Positions 1-12,717 are shown, numbered from the stretch's first letter. The stretch is DNA of 64,000 nt from Hofstenia miamia (GCA_004352715.1 SCFE01000063.1:1802792-1866791); one strand, 5' to 3'. Notes: generated by a model not told the origin, from the sequence alone. Made by a program: numbers and translations.

Positions 1-1183
1 GAGTATTAGCTTTTCTAAAATGAATGCTTTCTATCAGTTGGAGGGCTGGTCGCACTATTTAATGATCAGGTTTGGTTTTGAATTATTCAATCAATCAATA
101 GATCTTGATTTTTGAATGTTCTATGCTGTTAAGAATGTGAGTATCATGAATATGTAGAAAAGTTGATTTGACCATGATCAACCTCAGGTCATGGATTTTA
201 AGCCATGCGCCATGGATCAGCTTGTGGATCAAAAACTTGAAAGAAGTCTGTCACTTTGCGCCAAGCAAAATCCTAACGGGACTTCCAATGAAATTGTTTC
301 TATTAATATTTAAGAAGGAAATTTATTTTCACCATGTCTAGCACCCTCGACAAAGCAAACTTTGTGCGCACGATATTGGTACATTTTGGATGTTTTCGTA
401 TATATGTACACATCACCAATATGCAATTTTACTTATTGCCTAACAACTTTATATCTCCTTAAGATCAAATTCGGAAATCGTAAATAGCACAAATAGACAC
501 TTTTAAATGCAATTAGTTATGTTCTTCTCGCAAATGTGTACGCGTTTTCATGCAATCCGAATGTATTGCGAATTACCCATTAGTGGCATGTGGCATGACA
601 GCCACATGTACACTTATCAGGATTACGTGGATCGAATATTTTCCGATAAAGTATCCAATCTAATCCACAAAACGTTAATAGATCAATTTTCACACACAAA
701 ATTGCTCAAAGAAAAATTACAAGCACGGGCGTATTTATTGGGGGAGGGGGACATTTGATTTTTGAATCACTATAACTCGAAATTCTGTAAACTAACAATT
801 AACAATTCTCTTGTTCAAAAACTTTCGACAACTATTTAGGAAGAATGTCGACATAAATTTTTGATTCAATATTGATTTTCCATTCTATCAGTTTTGGATG
901 TAATAACTTGTTCCGGAACTTGTGGACAATTCGTGAACAGCTTCTTATTCATAGAAATTACGATGGAAAGTTAAGTATAAATTGTTATTAATCAAAATAA
1001 AGAATGATTCCTAACTTGTAAGGCTTTTTACTTGTATGCTTGTAACAGTTTGTGTATTCTAGAAGTTTTGCTATTGCTATGAGCACAAGCTATGCCATTT
1101 ACTGCCTCTGTCGGTGTACTGAGACATCATCATAATTCTTTCGAATGTGAGTGTTCAACTTTGGTCTCCATTTGATTGTGAGT
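1..1183. repeat. Duplicate of 11813-12717 (long allele)
   Basis: The whole segment matches 11813-12717 almost base for base; I noticed one substitution (tcatagaaatt here, tcataggaatt there). The one large difference is a 278-bp block (about 455-732) present here and absent from the other copy, with about 1 bp of microhomology at the junction. The copy stops at 1183, the edge of a 1000-N gap, while the other copy continues into a piggyBac remnant. An allelic haplotig or misplaced contig end is more likely than a true dispersed duplication. A short open frame at 507-758 lies largely inside the extra block; I do not recognise it and treat it as chance. Confidence 0.9.
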
Positions 1184-2183
1184 NNNNNNNNNNNNNNNNN
1201 NNNNNNNNNNNNNNNNNNNNNNNNNNNNNNNNNNNNNNNNNNNNNNNNNNNNNNNNNNNNNNNNNNNNNNNNNNNNNNNNNNNNNNNNNNNNNNNNNNNN
1301 NNNNNNNNNNNNNNNNNNNNNNNNNNNNNNNNNNNNNNNNNNNNNNNNNNNNNNNNNNNNNNNNNNNNNNNNNNNNNNNNNNNNNNNNNNNNNNNNNNNN
1401 NNNNNNNNNNNNNNNNNNNNNNNNNNNNNNNNNNNNNNNNNNNNNNNNNNNNNNNNNNNNNNNNNNNNNNNNNNNNNNNNNNNNNNNNNNNNNNNNNNNN
1501 NNNNNNNNNNNNNNNNNNNNNNNNNNNNNNNNNNNNNNNNNNNNNNNNNNNNNNNNNNNNNNNNNNNNNNNNNNNNNNNNNNNNNNNNNNNNNNNNNNNN
1601 NNNNNNNNNNNNNNNNNNNNNNNNNNNNNNNNNNNNNNNNNNNNNNNNNNNNNNNNNNNNNNNNNNNNNNNNNNNNNNNNNNNNNNNNNNNNNNNNNNNN
1701 NNNNNNNNNNNNNNNNNNNNNNNNNNNNNNNNNNNNNNNNNNNNNNNNNNNNNNNNNNNNNNNNNNNNNNNNNNNNNNNNNNNNNNNNNNNNNNNNNNNN
1801 NNNNNNNNNNNNNNNNNNNNNNNNNNNNNNNNNNNNNNNNNNNNNNNNNNNNNNNNNNNNNNNNNNNNNNNNNNNNNNNNNNNNNNNNNNNNNNNNNNNN
1901 NNNNNNNNNNNNNNNNNNNNNNNNNNNNNNNNNNNNNNNNNNNNNNNNNNNNNNNNNNNNNNNNNNNNNNNNNNNNNNNNNNNNNNNNNNNNNNNNNNNN
2001 NNNNNNNNNNNNNNNNNNNNNNNNNNNNNNNNNNNNNNNNNNNNNNNNNNNNNNNNNNNNNNNNNNNNNNNNNNNNNNNNNNNNNNNNNNNNNNNNNNNN
2101 NNNNNNNNNNNNNNNNNNNNNNNNNNNNNNNNNNNNNNNNNNNNNNNNNNNNNNNNNNNNNNNNNNNNNNNNNNNNNNNNNNN
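1184..2183. other. Assembly gap, 1000 N
   Basis: Exactly 1000 N, a default scaffolding size, so the true distance is unknown. Reading frames that span it are meaningless. Confidence 0.99.
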
Positions 2184-2960
2184 GTATTTTAAGACCGGCA
2201 GGTTTGAACCGGTCTAAAACCGGTCAAATAAGGACTGAATGAATGACAAAACTCATAAGTAACTTATTTGAATTTTGATGAAATTCGTAATTTTTAAATT
2301 TAATCTCTAATATTTCAAAATTATATGCAACTGGATAAATATTGGGATTTACTTGAGGATATTTTTTCAGTAATTGATATAATTGCATCAATTGTACAGG
2401 TGATGGTTGATTTGTATGTGCGGTATTTTTTCAAATAGTTTAGTAAAAGGGTGCGTTATTCGGAGATTTGCATATAATTTTTCGCAATAAGGGGATCTCC
2501 ACTTTTATGTAAAGATGTTATATCTGATGTTTTCATTATCTCCTGAAATTCGTTTTTAACTATGCATTGATTAATTGGAAATGATAAGTGGTCGCCACAT
2601 ATATGAAAAAAATCTAAATTATAAAGAAAGGTAAATGAGTCAAATCTGAAGATTTATTAAGGTATAAATTTCGTACAATAACTTCTAATTCTTTAAGGTA
2701 GAAAACCTAAATTGCAACGTCGACTACAATTTGATTGACTAAGTTCTGATAGAGGAATTTTAGGAAAATTATATTATAATAATCTAGGAGTCCATGGCTG
2801 TGTGAATTTATTGATGCTATTCAGATATATATATATAGCATTTTTCATGTATATGTTTAATTGGACGTAGGAAAATGTTTTGCCGGTTAGAACGGCCGGT
2901 CAACCGGTTTCGGTTGACACCAGTATCGGTCAGGTCCACAATTTTCCGACTGGTTTACGC
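2184..2960. repeat. CCGGT-rich repeat remnant, probable DNA transposon
   Basis: Two clusters of the motif CCGGT/ACCGG lie at 2194-2226 and 2880-2950, about 680 bp apart, in sequence otherwise poor in CG. The first includes gaaccggtctaaaaccggtc and the second ggccggtcaaccggttt. Paired GC-rich subterminal motifs around an AT-rich core are typical of nonautonomous DNA transposons. The left end may lie in the gap, and I could not define terminal repeats or a target duplication. Confidence 0.3.
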
Positions 2961-3548
2961 CTATCCTTTAGTTAACTATGGAGAGACTGTATATAAAAAT
3001 GATAACTCCGATCATTATGATCTATTAACTATCACTGGAACTACACAGTTTATCAAAATTGCTTATTTGAGTATGCACCTAATCCTTAATGAATTTCATT
3101 CTTGTAATATCTTCTGTTTCATCATTCTCAAGTAACAGCAGTATTTGTAGTGCTATAATTAACCTTAATAAAGTTCATAACTTTGAAACTTTTATTCTTC
3201 AACATAGCTTTCACATATCTCACCAAAAAATTACTTTAAATTTTCAGTTTGATAGACCAAATTTGAGTATCTTAAAATCGTATTATAAAATCTAGACACA
3301 AATTAATAATAAACTAAACTTTAGAAGTGCATATGATACTAAAGAAAAATTTTAAAATATAAATATAATTTTTCAACACATTGTTTAAATTACATGGTAT
3401 TTGGGTTGATTTGCGTGCACTGCTGCGTAATACTAAGTTATATTGAGTTTTGGCCCATTTTCCAATGCTTCAGCCCAAGCCTTATAAAATGTCAATTTCT
3501 AGTTCCATATTATGTATATTTTAAATACGAAATTTTTCAAAAACAGTG

Positions 3549-3602
<54 letters not shown>

Positions 3603-6131
3603 GTATATATATACTTATATGCAACATTGGTATTTTTTCGAAATTATTTTGCGCAATTCAACCTCGCGGCAAATTTCTTTTAATTGTGTAAAGATGTTAC
3701 CCTCATTATATTAGTGAAAAAACTTGGTTTATAATGAGGTTCAATAATTTTGGATCCACAATTTGACATTGTTTTCTTTAGTCGTATTTTCAGAAACTGC
3801 TTAAAATTTTTTTTGTTGGTAATAAATACAAATTGTGCAGATTTGAAAATTGAGACTTCTTTGTTATAAGTAATAAATAAATAACAATATTGATGTGATT
3901 ACTAAAACTTTTTGTATGGTAGCTACAATCTCAAAACTAATTTCGACAAAATTAAAACTAATGATTGTGCTTAAGCAAATTTTCTGAAGTTGAATTGAAA
4001 TTTAACGATTTTTGGTATTCTCATGAAAAATATTATGACAATTTAAATGCTATTTATAAAAGTGCCTCTTGATTTAGAATGAAATATTTCTATTATTCTG
4101 GAATCTATTGCTTTGTTATTTTCCATTCATATTATGGCAGATATTCTGTGATTTTATTATTTGTGTAATAGAAAATCGATTAAAAGTCAATTTCTAATAA
4201 ATATGGATTGCAAGATATTAGTGTCAATAAAATTGTCTAAAAACTAATAAAAATCTTGTAAATCCATCGACAACATAAATTGAGCAGGAAAAAGGAAATG
4301 GCATTTCATTAATTTTTTACACTCTAGATTTCCCTCTACGATGAAATAAAGAGATTTACTCAAGTTAGGTTCAGTAAAACCTACCATTGCTATCACCGAG
4401 TAATCAGATCTCAATTGCAAGAGTAAATATTTCTAGATATTCTCAATAGAGATGTAACAAAATGGAGGCCTAGCCTCTTTGGCGTGCCTTTTCATACTTT
4501 GGAAAACTCTCATACTGCTTGATGATTTTTTAATAATATCAATTTTACTAAAATCATTGATTTTCATCAATGTAAAACAACAAAAATTCTTAATAGTACT
4601 TAAAACTGCGTAAGTATATCAGCACTTCTCCACGTATTACCAAAAAATAATACAAAGATTTGCAAAAACAATTAAATTCACCTTTGAGAAAACGCTTGGC
4701 TTTTTCTCCTTTTGATTAGCCTTTTAGCTGCGTCACTGACACTCACCCATGAGCTTAAAACTTGAAGCAAGACATTGAGATTGTATAGAAATAGTTTCAA
4801 TTCAGTTTCATACTGCAGTTTGATTCATTGGCTCTAATTCACGGTTTGTGTATTTATACTTTTTTAGCGAAAATAGCTGGACTTTTTGCTAAAGACGAAG
4901 ATTCACCGCACAATCTTTCTGCGGATAATAGCGGTACTACTTTTAGTAAACATTTCACAGTTACTTTAGTTTGTTAGATGTTCAGAAATATGATGAACGA
5001 ATCGCTCGAATGAAAAATCTTCATATGTCTGGTATGTTTCTTATTTCTAACTTTTGCTTATCTTAAATCTCAATGGGAACAAAAATATTTTTAAGAAAAC
5101 ATGTATTGCATGTAGAACATTAGAAATTTAATAATCCTGAAAACACTAGTTGTTGTGCTAATATTTTAGGGAGTAGGTTTGTCCAAAGCTAACACTTTCT
5201 CAGGTGTCACTTTAATTTATTTATTTAATAGACTTTATTTAAACTGTACAATAGGTTAGGATATAAATTTACAAATATAGATATCGTATTCAGCTTCGAA
5301 AAAATCCAAAAGAGTTTGAAGATGTTTTCTTTAGATTTAAATTCCAGATTGCAATTGTATTTCTTTTTTAAGATGTTATACAGATTTGTTGATCTCCTGA
5401 AAACTCCCAATTTGTTTTCGTCTTTTCGTAATTGCATATTTTGAATGTGTCTGTTATTTTTTATCTTAAAGTAATACAGTACTCGTAAGATAATAGTTTG
5501 TGAATAAATTTGTTTCAAACCACCAGTGATTGAATCCCGTGTTTTTATTAGCACATAATGCATTTGGTTCTGCTGCAGTCTCTTTTGTTGATGACAGCTA
5601 TTATTTAGCGTTTCAATCATACTAATACGTTTGAGTTAAGTAACAATAGTTAGACGTGAAAGAGAAAACTATTTATGTTGCCTGGTAAAATGTAATATCA
5701 TGAAGTTTTCAGACAATGTATGGCACATAATGCCAAAACAGTTAACATCATTTTGAAAGTCCTTTTCATTTTAAAAAAGTAAATGAAAATGTGAAGAAAA
5801 AATTGCACACGGACTTGGTCCGATTACCGGTCAATAGTGGTCAGTTAAGGCATGATTTCTATTCTTAACGGATTCAGTGTCATTTTTGTTGTTTAAATTT
5901 CAGTGTTTTAATTTTGTCAAACTTTGTAACAAAATTGATTAATGTCTTAACATTGTTTTTTGTAATATAATATTTAATATTTGTTTTATATATTGAATTA
6001 TATTTTGCTTCTGCAATTTCATTACATGTATATACAGCTCCCTAAATGGCTGAATTTTGACCACTACTGCCAAATACGGGCTTGAAATTTTAAATTTATT
6101 GGCCTCCAACTGGCATTGCTTATAAAATATA
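2961..6131. other. AT-rich noncoding DNA, no gene recognised
   Basis: Only short chance-like open frames occur. The longest is a 131-codon frame on the minus strand at 5225-5620 (Lys/Asn/Ile/Leu-rich), which has no motif I recognise. A (TA)n tract lies at 3550-3598. A short ccgattaccggtc motif at about 5820 echoes the CCGGT repeat near 2200. Confidence 0.6.
3550..3598. repeat. (TA)n microsatellite
   Basis: Uninterrupted alternating AT for about 49 bases, followed by further TATA-rich sequence to about 3620. Confidence 0.97.
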
Positions 6132-6343
6132 AGGTACAGTGCTCAAATAACGCCCACAATTCAAGTTTTTCAAACCTGTGGTCCACGATGCGCACTAAAT
6201 TCTACTTTATTGATATTGGTGAACGAGTTTGGAATATTGGCTTTCGAATAACACTAATTACAACATTATAGAATTAGTATAAGTATATCAAAACTTCATT
6301 TTACGTAAAGAAGTAATGTGGGCGTTATTTGGACACTGTACCT
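6132..6343. mobile_element. Mariner/Tc1-type MITE, 212 bp
   Basis: The two ends are inverted repeats of about 30 bp. The left end reads AGGTACAGTGCTCAAATAAC and continues GCCCACA. The reverse complement of the right end reads AGGTACAGTGTCCAAATAAC and continues GCCCACA, so the only difference is CT versus TC. A TA dinucleotide flanks each side (6130-6131 and 6344-6345), as expected for Tc1/mariner insertion. The 150-bp interior has no coding capacity. The true boundary could instead be at the inner TACAGTG, with TA as target and CAGTG as the terminus. It is a nonautonomous element mobilised in trans. Confidence 0.85.
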
Positions 6344-6345
6344 TA

Positions 6346-8016
6346 TTACAACAAAAACAGTGACCTTTCGTTTATTCAATTGAAGCCCAACCGATCTTTC
6401 TTTAATCAACGGCGCCCCAATTAGATCCAGCATAGTCAAATGAACACTTATTTCTTACACGGATATATTATCCAGTCTGTGCCACAACTGAAAAAGTTGC
6501 TATTTTGTATGTGCAACAAGTAATTATAGTCCCCATTAATTCAGTTTTTCAGTACATATTTGGCGTTTTTGACCATATGTTTAAGCCATTTTACCTAAAT
6601 ATTTATGTACATACCCCCCTTTTAAATACATAAAGGGTTTGTCTCTAACTAGACTTCATTGAAATGATGTGTGATGCAAAATCTTCTTTCATGAGAAGTC
6701 TGATATCTCCTTCTACAAATCATAAGATTTCTCTGAATAGAACGTAACACTAATATATTTTCTAAGCTTTCACAGCTTTGCATTGTATTAACTAGAATTG
6801 GTTTTTAAATTTAAGGTGCTGGTTATAATTAGTGTCATTGTTTGACATTGTTGCAGAATAGCGAGGGCTAAATTTGTAGGTTGAAGTAGCCTTCCATCTA
6901 CTAAATAAAATAAATACTCAATGCTGTATTATGCCCACAATGTGGCCAATGTTGGTATTATTAGGTATAAGTATGCCAGTTTTCTCTTATTGATAAAAAG
7001 CATTGACAAAAGTTTGTGATCATCATTATTAAGTTTTTAAGTGAGATTTCGAATTAATTTGTTTTCCTAAATTAGCTTTCCTTTTAAGATTCTCACTTCA
7101 GAAACATTGACGTGCAAATTTTACAATCCATGTGAAAAGCTGTAAGATTTCGTCAATATTTCCAGACCGAAAGGTTGTACAAGCTTTTTGCTAACTTTAG
7201 TTATGTGTTACATTTACATACAGAAAGTATAGGTAAGGTTTTTAATTGAGCTCTAGCACCCCAAAGGCTTAACCAAGTGAAACAGTATGTTTTCATGCAT
7301 TAAAATAAACATTTTCTTCAACTTCTCACATTCACAACATTTTCTGCTTTGATTTGTGGTAATCTGTACATGTACATAATGAACTTTGTTCGCCTAAGAT
7401 AATAATCAAAGAAAAAATTTGAATAATATTGAAATATTGGGCTTTCAAAAATGGAAACTTCGATATTATGAACAGTGTTCTTGCAAAAAACAAATTCATT
7501 TTTAAATTGCAAATGAGAAGAATCTATTTCTAGATGACAGCTTAAGAAGATTTAAGGACTTCAATTGCTCATTTTCTTTAATTGATTTATATTTTAGCAC
7601 TTAATTTAAGCTTTGAAAGAAGCAATAAACTTTTTAATTTCAATTAATTACAATTAACTCCTACAATAAATATTCAACGTAGATGCGATAAGAGTTGAGA
7701 ATGAAAATCTATGCCTATTATCTCTTTATGTGCAAGATAATAATTGCCCTAAAACTTAAAAATTTTACTTTAGTAAACATTTTGATTCTATAACTTATAG
7801 ACTAAGCCATGATCTTTATTTCTACGACAAAGTTAATCCTTACTCCCTATGATGCTGCTAACATTGCTTTTTCATCTTTAATGGTTGACATCAAAAATAG
7901 TTCAAAGTATTTATCATTCAAATTTGTTTGGGCACGTTGGAACGCGTTCCACCTACTCCACTGAATGAAAATTTAACCCTGTTCAGGGGAGACCTCCATA
8001 GCCTCTTATTCAGGGG
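6346..8016. other. AT-rich noncoding DNA, no gene recognised
   Basis: No gene, RNA or repeat could be supported. A 64-codon minus frame at 7318-7512 has no recognisable features. The octamer ttcagggg occurs at 7982-7989, just upstream of the identical target duplication of the next element. Confidence 0.55.
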
Positions 8017-8369
8017 CAGACTTGTCAACGAGCCGTAATTTCTAAGCTCGGCTCGTTTAAATTTTGATTAAGTTCGGCTCGCCACAAAAAATCTTCCAAT
8101 AAGGCTCGTTTTAGCTAGGTATTTTTTTCAAAAATATGGTGCTCTCAGAATTTTTCCAATTGCTCTTCCTATTATTTAATAAACATTTCTAAAATACGAT
8201 TATAAGTAAGGAATATTGAATGAAAAAATAAGAAAAATCTGCATAATCAAATTAACAGGCAGCACTATAAATTTGGTTTGCTTAAAAATGGCTGGTTTTG
8301 TATATCCAATACTCTGCCCAAGCTCGGATCCGCTGGGCTTGTTGGAAGCTTGGCTCGTTGACAAGTCTG
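8017..8369. mobile_element. hAT-type MITE, 353 bp, with perfect 8-bp TSD
   Basis: The element begins CAGACTTGTCAACGAGCC and ends with the exact reverse complement GGCTCGTTGACAAGTCTG, an 18-bp perfect terminal inverted repeat. It is flanked by the 8-bp direct repeat TTCAGGGG (8009-8016 and 8370-8377), the target duplication size of the hAT superfamily. Subterminal copies of ctcggctcg lie just inside the left end and related agctcgg motifs inside the right end, as hAT transposases require. No transposase is encoded; the 71-codon frame at 8216-8431 runs out of the element and is chance. The identical target duplication suggests a fairly young insertion. A second member is at 43781-44116. Confidence 0.95.
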
Positions 8370-8377
8370 TTCAGGGG

Positions 8378-11300
8378 ATAGGGGAAAATTATCTACTTCT
8401 ATTATCTTTCGAAGTAATGGCATGCAGCTAAACCCTGATGTGAGTTTTTAATTTTGGTATAAAGTTCATATTATTGTAATGATGTAAGCATTTTTTGCAG
8501 ACCTCAGCAAAAATAGTGGTTCTTATTGAAAATGTGAGCGAAGTTGCATTATTTTTGTAGTACTGCTGCTATCATCCACCCAGCGGTGTCTCTATGAGTT
8601 TATTGCACAGAAATGGGTTGAAATTACTTGAAATCATCAAAATTTTACCCACTTCTAAGAAATTGGAAGCCATTTATAATAGCTAGGTTTTAACATTTCT
8701 TTAGGGAAACTGGGATTTTCAACATATATATTGTATACACAATTTCACATTGATTGATTTGAAAAATATTTGTTTGATATAAGATTTCATATTTCCAACA
8801 AACCATAAATGGGTGTGACACCGTGTTTCACAAAAATATTGAAAAAACAAAAAATATCATTTTCGTCGTGTCCGACAAAATGCTCATATTTTCAAAACTA
8901 CACATCGCCACTCGCTTAACTTTGCCAGAAATGTGCGTAAAAGATAAATATTAAAAGTTTGAAAATTTAAGCATAATTTAGATTTCTCTAAGAATTATAA
9001 ATAAAATTTGAGAGGAGTGGTTAGTTTTACCTACCCTCTAAATAGGGTTAGCAATAATTCCCATATTTTGTAATCAATCTCATTCATTACAAATGGAATC
9101 GTTAATTTGTGAAATTTCAATTTTATAAAATGCCTGGACCATTGCGAAATACCTATTTTTTGTTCAAGTAGGAACTTCTCCCACGTTATTCCCATGAAAT
9201 TTATTTTCATCACCTTCCCTTGGGATACCCATTCCGATGGCAGCCCTCTTTACTAATGCACTCTTAGTTTATTAAACTTTTTGGCACAATGCAACCAAAT
9301 GCCAAAATAAAAAACATTGAATTATAGCTATTAGTTTGTTTGAAATTATGAATTTTATTGGTCTTGTAATTTCCTAATGTCTCAGTCTGTCCAGCCCATC
9401 TGACACATTGGTTAACACCAACTGCGTCTTTCTCAAATTGAGTTTCTGAGGAAGATTCATCCAATGATACACTTGGTCTTGTGAGACACATGAAGAATTT
9501 TGCTGTTGATTATCTTTGCATCAAATAGGAATCAAATTATGACAACTCTGAATAATTTTACCTTACATTCTCTTATAAATTTTTCTTGATTGTTTCATTA
9601 TTTAAGTTTAACTAATATTTTTAAGCCTGATTTAATTAATAAATAAGTTGTTCAAACCAGCACCAATATTTTGGGGCCGTTTGGAACACCATATGAATTT
9701 TCAAACTCTCATACAAGAAGCAGAGTTTAACAAGTTTCTATTTTATCTTAATAAACTTGTAAATTCCAATCTTTTTCCAAAAAATATTATAAAATGCTTA
9801 TTTATTTGAAAGTTATACAAAATCTAATCATATTTTACAAAATAATGCAATGATTTTTTTCGCAAATACTTTAATGTTTATTTTTTTTGCATACCAAAGC
9901 TTGTTTCTTAAGACACCTTTAATTCAAAGGGGCGTAGAAAATTTTGAGAGCCAATAAAAAAATTTATTTATTTTATCACAATATTCATATAATGATTCTA
10001 AATTTAAAATAATGTAGGGGGAGCGACGCGCCTTATTTGGACTCAGTCTAATGGAACTAAGCGGGTCTGAGACAATTAAAATTATGGATTTTAGAACGCT
10101 ACATGTAGGGCTAATATTAACACTTAATGTATAAATAGTATTTGTCTGCATTTCATACTTAAGCAATTGTTGGTTCTCTAATTCTCTAAACTGTCAATTT
10201 CAACTAGAGTTACAAGTGGTTTGTGCCGAAGCTGGGTTTGTCAGTAAATCTGAGATGCAGTGACATGAAGCCCAATTTTATATAATTTTTTAAATTCTTT
10301 AATATTTTACTTTTGTAAGAAGTATTCAAATCTGAGAGTTATATAGAAATTGAGGGCCTGGGGTGGGGTGGCCATTTGTAACTCTGGTTTCAACTAACAA
10401 TAGAATTTAAAAAATCAAGTTACATTATAAATAAATTCATCTTAAAAATAATTCGAAAAATTTTGCTATAATATCAATTAAACACCATCACATGACATTT
10501 CAATATTCGTTTAGATAAAGAGAAGGGGAGGATGAAAGCACATTTAAAATCGTTTCTGGGCCATTCCATGATTTGAGAAAAATTGTCAAAATAAATTTTT
10601 CATTCTGTCTGGTGACAGAATCTCTTCTGATTATATGTAATTTAATGTTGAAATAGCGTTAACATTTCACGGAAACATGTTAACAGCTTGAATTGCGTTA
10701 AGTACTTAAACTTTTACTATAAATTTGTGAAGTACACGACTATATTATTTTTGAGTGTTATGCGGTGTAATATTTAGTGCACTTACAGCTAATGTACTTG
10801 TGTAATAGAGAAAAACGTTGCAGCAGAACCGTATGAATCGATTTGCTTCAAAACAGCCGATTAAATGACTTATTGCACTAAATAATTAGGGTGGAGAAGA
10901 GATCGGCATCGGCTGGGCATGGGCTAGCAGAGCAGGATGGGGCTTAGGCCTAGACATTTGGAAAAATTAAAAAAACACATTATTACGCAACAGTGCATGC
11001 AAGTCAACCAAAATGCAGTGAATTTAATATAAACTTTATACAATGTGATGAAAAATAGAACTTAAGCTTTCAAATTTTACGTTAATATCACATATTATTG
11101 TATCATAAAGAAGGGTTCCTGGACCGGACTTGGCTTAAATGTTTGGCTAATGTCCATATATCTCACGAGAGGCGCTGCGGCTATGTTATATTATTCATAA
11201 AATAAGGATGTTCAAAGCGCAGTATTTTAAACTATTACTAATTTATTTAAGTATACAACGTCATTTGGCTGTCATTAAAAATTTCTGATGAAAATCAATG

Positions 11301-11535
11301 GTTCGAAGAATTATAAATTCGTTAATTTTTAAATTCAAAGGTAAAAAGCAGTTTATATAAGTCAGCTTGTGGGAACATTTATATAATGTATAGTAAGAAT
11401 CTGCAAGACCTACTCATCCGAATCCCATGAGTAAGAAGAAACACACAAGTGATCAATGTAAATGGTGTAACTAATAGACGCTATTTTTGCTGTGATAATG
11501 GCATTAAACCAGATGTGTGACCACTAATTGGAAAA
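8378..11535. other. AT-rich noncoding DNA, no gene recognised
   Basis: Short open frames on the minus strand (9031-9213, 9264-9491, 9924-10166) lack recognisable domains. At 10900-10965 a GC-richer patch (gatcggcatcggctgggcatg and following) resembles the CGG/GGG-rich ends of DNA transposons seen elsewhere in the window, but no element boundary could be defined. Confidence 0.5.
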
Positions 11536-11681
11536 CGCACTAACGCTAAAAAGAAGTGGCTATTCGTATTCGCTAAGGCACTAAAATTCACTCGGTGAGC
11601 GCTACAAAATCTTTAAATGCAATTCAAACATGTTAATAAGGAAAAAGAGTATTAGCTTTTCTAAAATGAATGCTTTCTATC
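11536..11681. repeat. Contig-end overlap, copy 1
   Basis: These 146 bases match 11702-11847 with two substitutions that I noticed, and the two are separated only by a 20-N gap. This is the signature of two overlapping contigs (or two haplotypes) that were joined without merging. Confidence 0.93.
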
Positions 11682-11701
11682 NNNNNNNNNNNNNNNNNNN
11701 N
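11682..11701. other. Assembly gap, 20 N
   Basis: Exactly 20 N between two copies of the same 146-bp sequence. The real gap is probably zero or negative. Confidence 0.99.
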
Positions 11702-12717
11702 CGCACTAACGCTAAAAAGAAGTGGCTATTCGTATTCGCTAAGGCACTAAAATTCTCTCGGTGAGCGCTACAAAATCTTTAAATGCAATTCAAACATGTT
11801 AATAAGGAAAAGGAGTATTAGCTTTTCTAAAATGAATGCTTTCTATCAGTTGGAGGGCTGGTCGCACTATTTAATGATCAGGTTTGGTTTTGAATTATTC
11901 AATCAATCAATAGATCTTGATTTTTGAATGTTCTATGCTGTTAAGAATGTGAGTATCATGAATATGTAGAAAAGTTGATTTGACCATGATCAACCTCAGG
12001 TCATGGATTTTAAGCCATGCGCCATGGATCAGCTTGTGGATCAAAAACTTGAAAGAAGTCTGTCACTTTGCGCCAAGCAAAATCCTAACGGGACTTCCAA
12101 TGAAATTGTTTCTATTAATATTTAAGAAGGAAATTTATTTTCACCATGTCTAGCACCCTCGACAAAGCAAACTTTGTGCGCACGATATTGGTACATTTTG
12201 GATGTTTTCGTATATATGTACACATCACCAATATGCAATTTTACTTATTGCCTAACAACTTTATATATTTATTGGGGGAGGGGGACATTTGATTTTTGAA
12301 TCACTATAACTCGAAATTCTGTAAACTAACAATTAACAATTCTCTTGTTCAAAAACTTTCGACAACTATTTAGGAAGAATGTCGACATAAATTTTTGATT
12401 CAATATTGATTTTCCATTCTATCAGTTTTGGATGTAATAACTTGTTCCGGAACTTGTGGACAATTCGTGAACAGCTTCTTATTCATAGGAATTACGATGG
12501 AAAGTTAAGTATAAATTGTTATTAATCAAAATAAAGAATGATTCCTAACTTGTAAGGCTTTTTACTTGTATGCTTGTAACAGTTTGTGTATTCTAGAAGT
12601 TTTGCTATTGCTATGAGCACAAGCTATGCCATTTACTGCCTCTGTCGGTGTACTGAGACATCATCATAATTCTTTCGAATGTGAGTGTTCAACTTTGGTC
12701 TCCATTTGATTGTGAGT
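11702..12717. repeat. Contig-start overlap and short allele of 1-1183
   Basis: 11702-11847 repeats 11536-11681, and 11813-12717 repeats 1-1183 without the 278-bp block. Here the sequence runs on without a break past the point where the first copy ends at a gap, so this is the more informative copy. No gene is visible in it. Confidence 0.9.

Noticed and set aside
1147-2242. Long reading frames through 1184-2183
   Set aside because: They consist almost wholly of N; the same applies to frames across 23033-24032, 25111-26110, 46595-46685 and 59369-60067.
3394-3714. 106-codon frame with an Ile-Tyr run
   Set aside because: It is the translation of the (TA)n microsatellite plus chance flanks.
5225-5620. 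131-codon minus-strand frame as a gene
   Set aside because: Strongly biased to Asn, Lys, Ile and Leu as expected from AT-rich DNA; no motif or splice context recognised.
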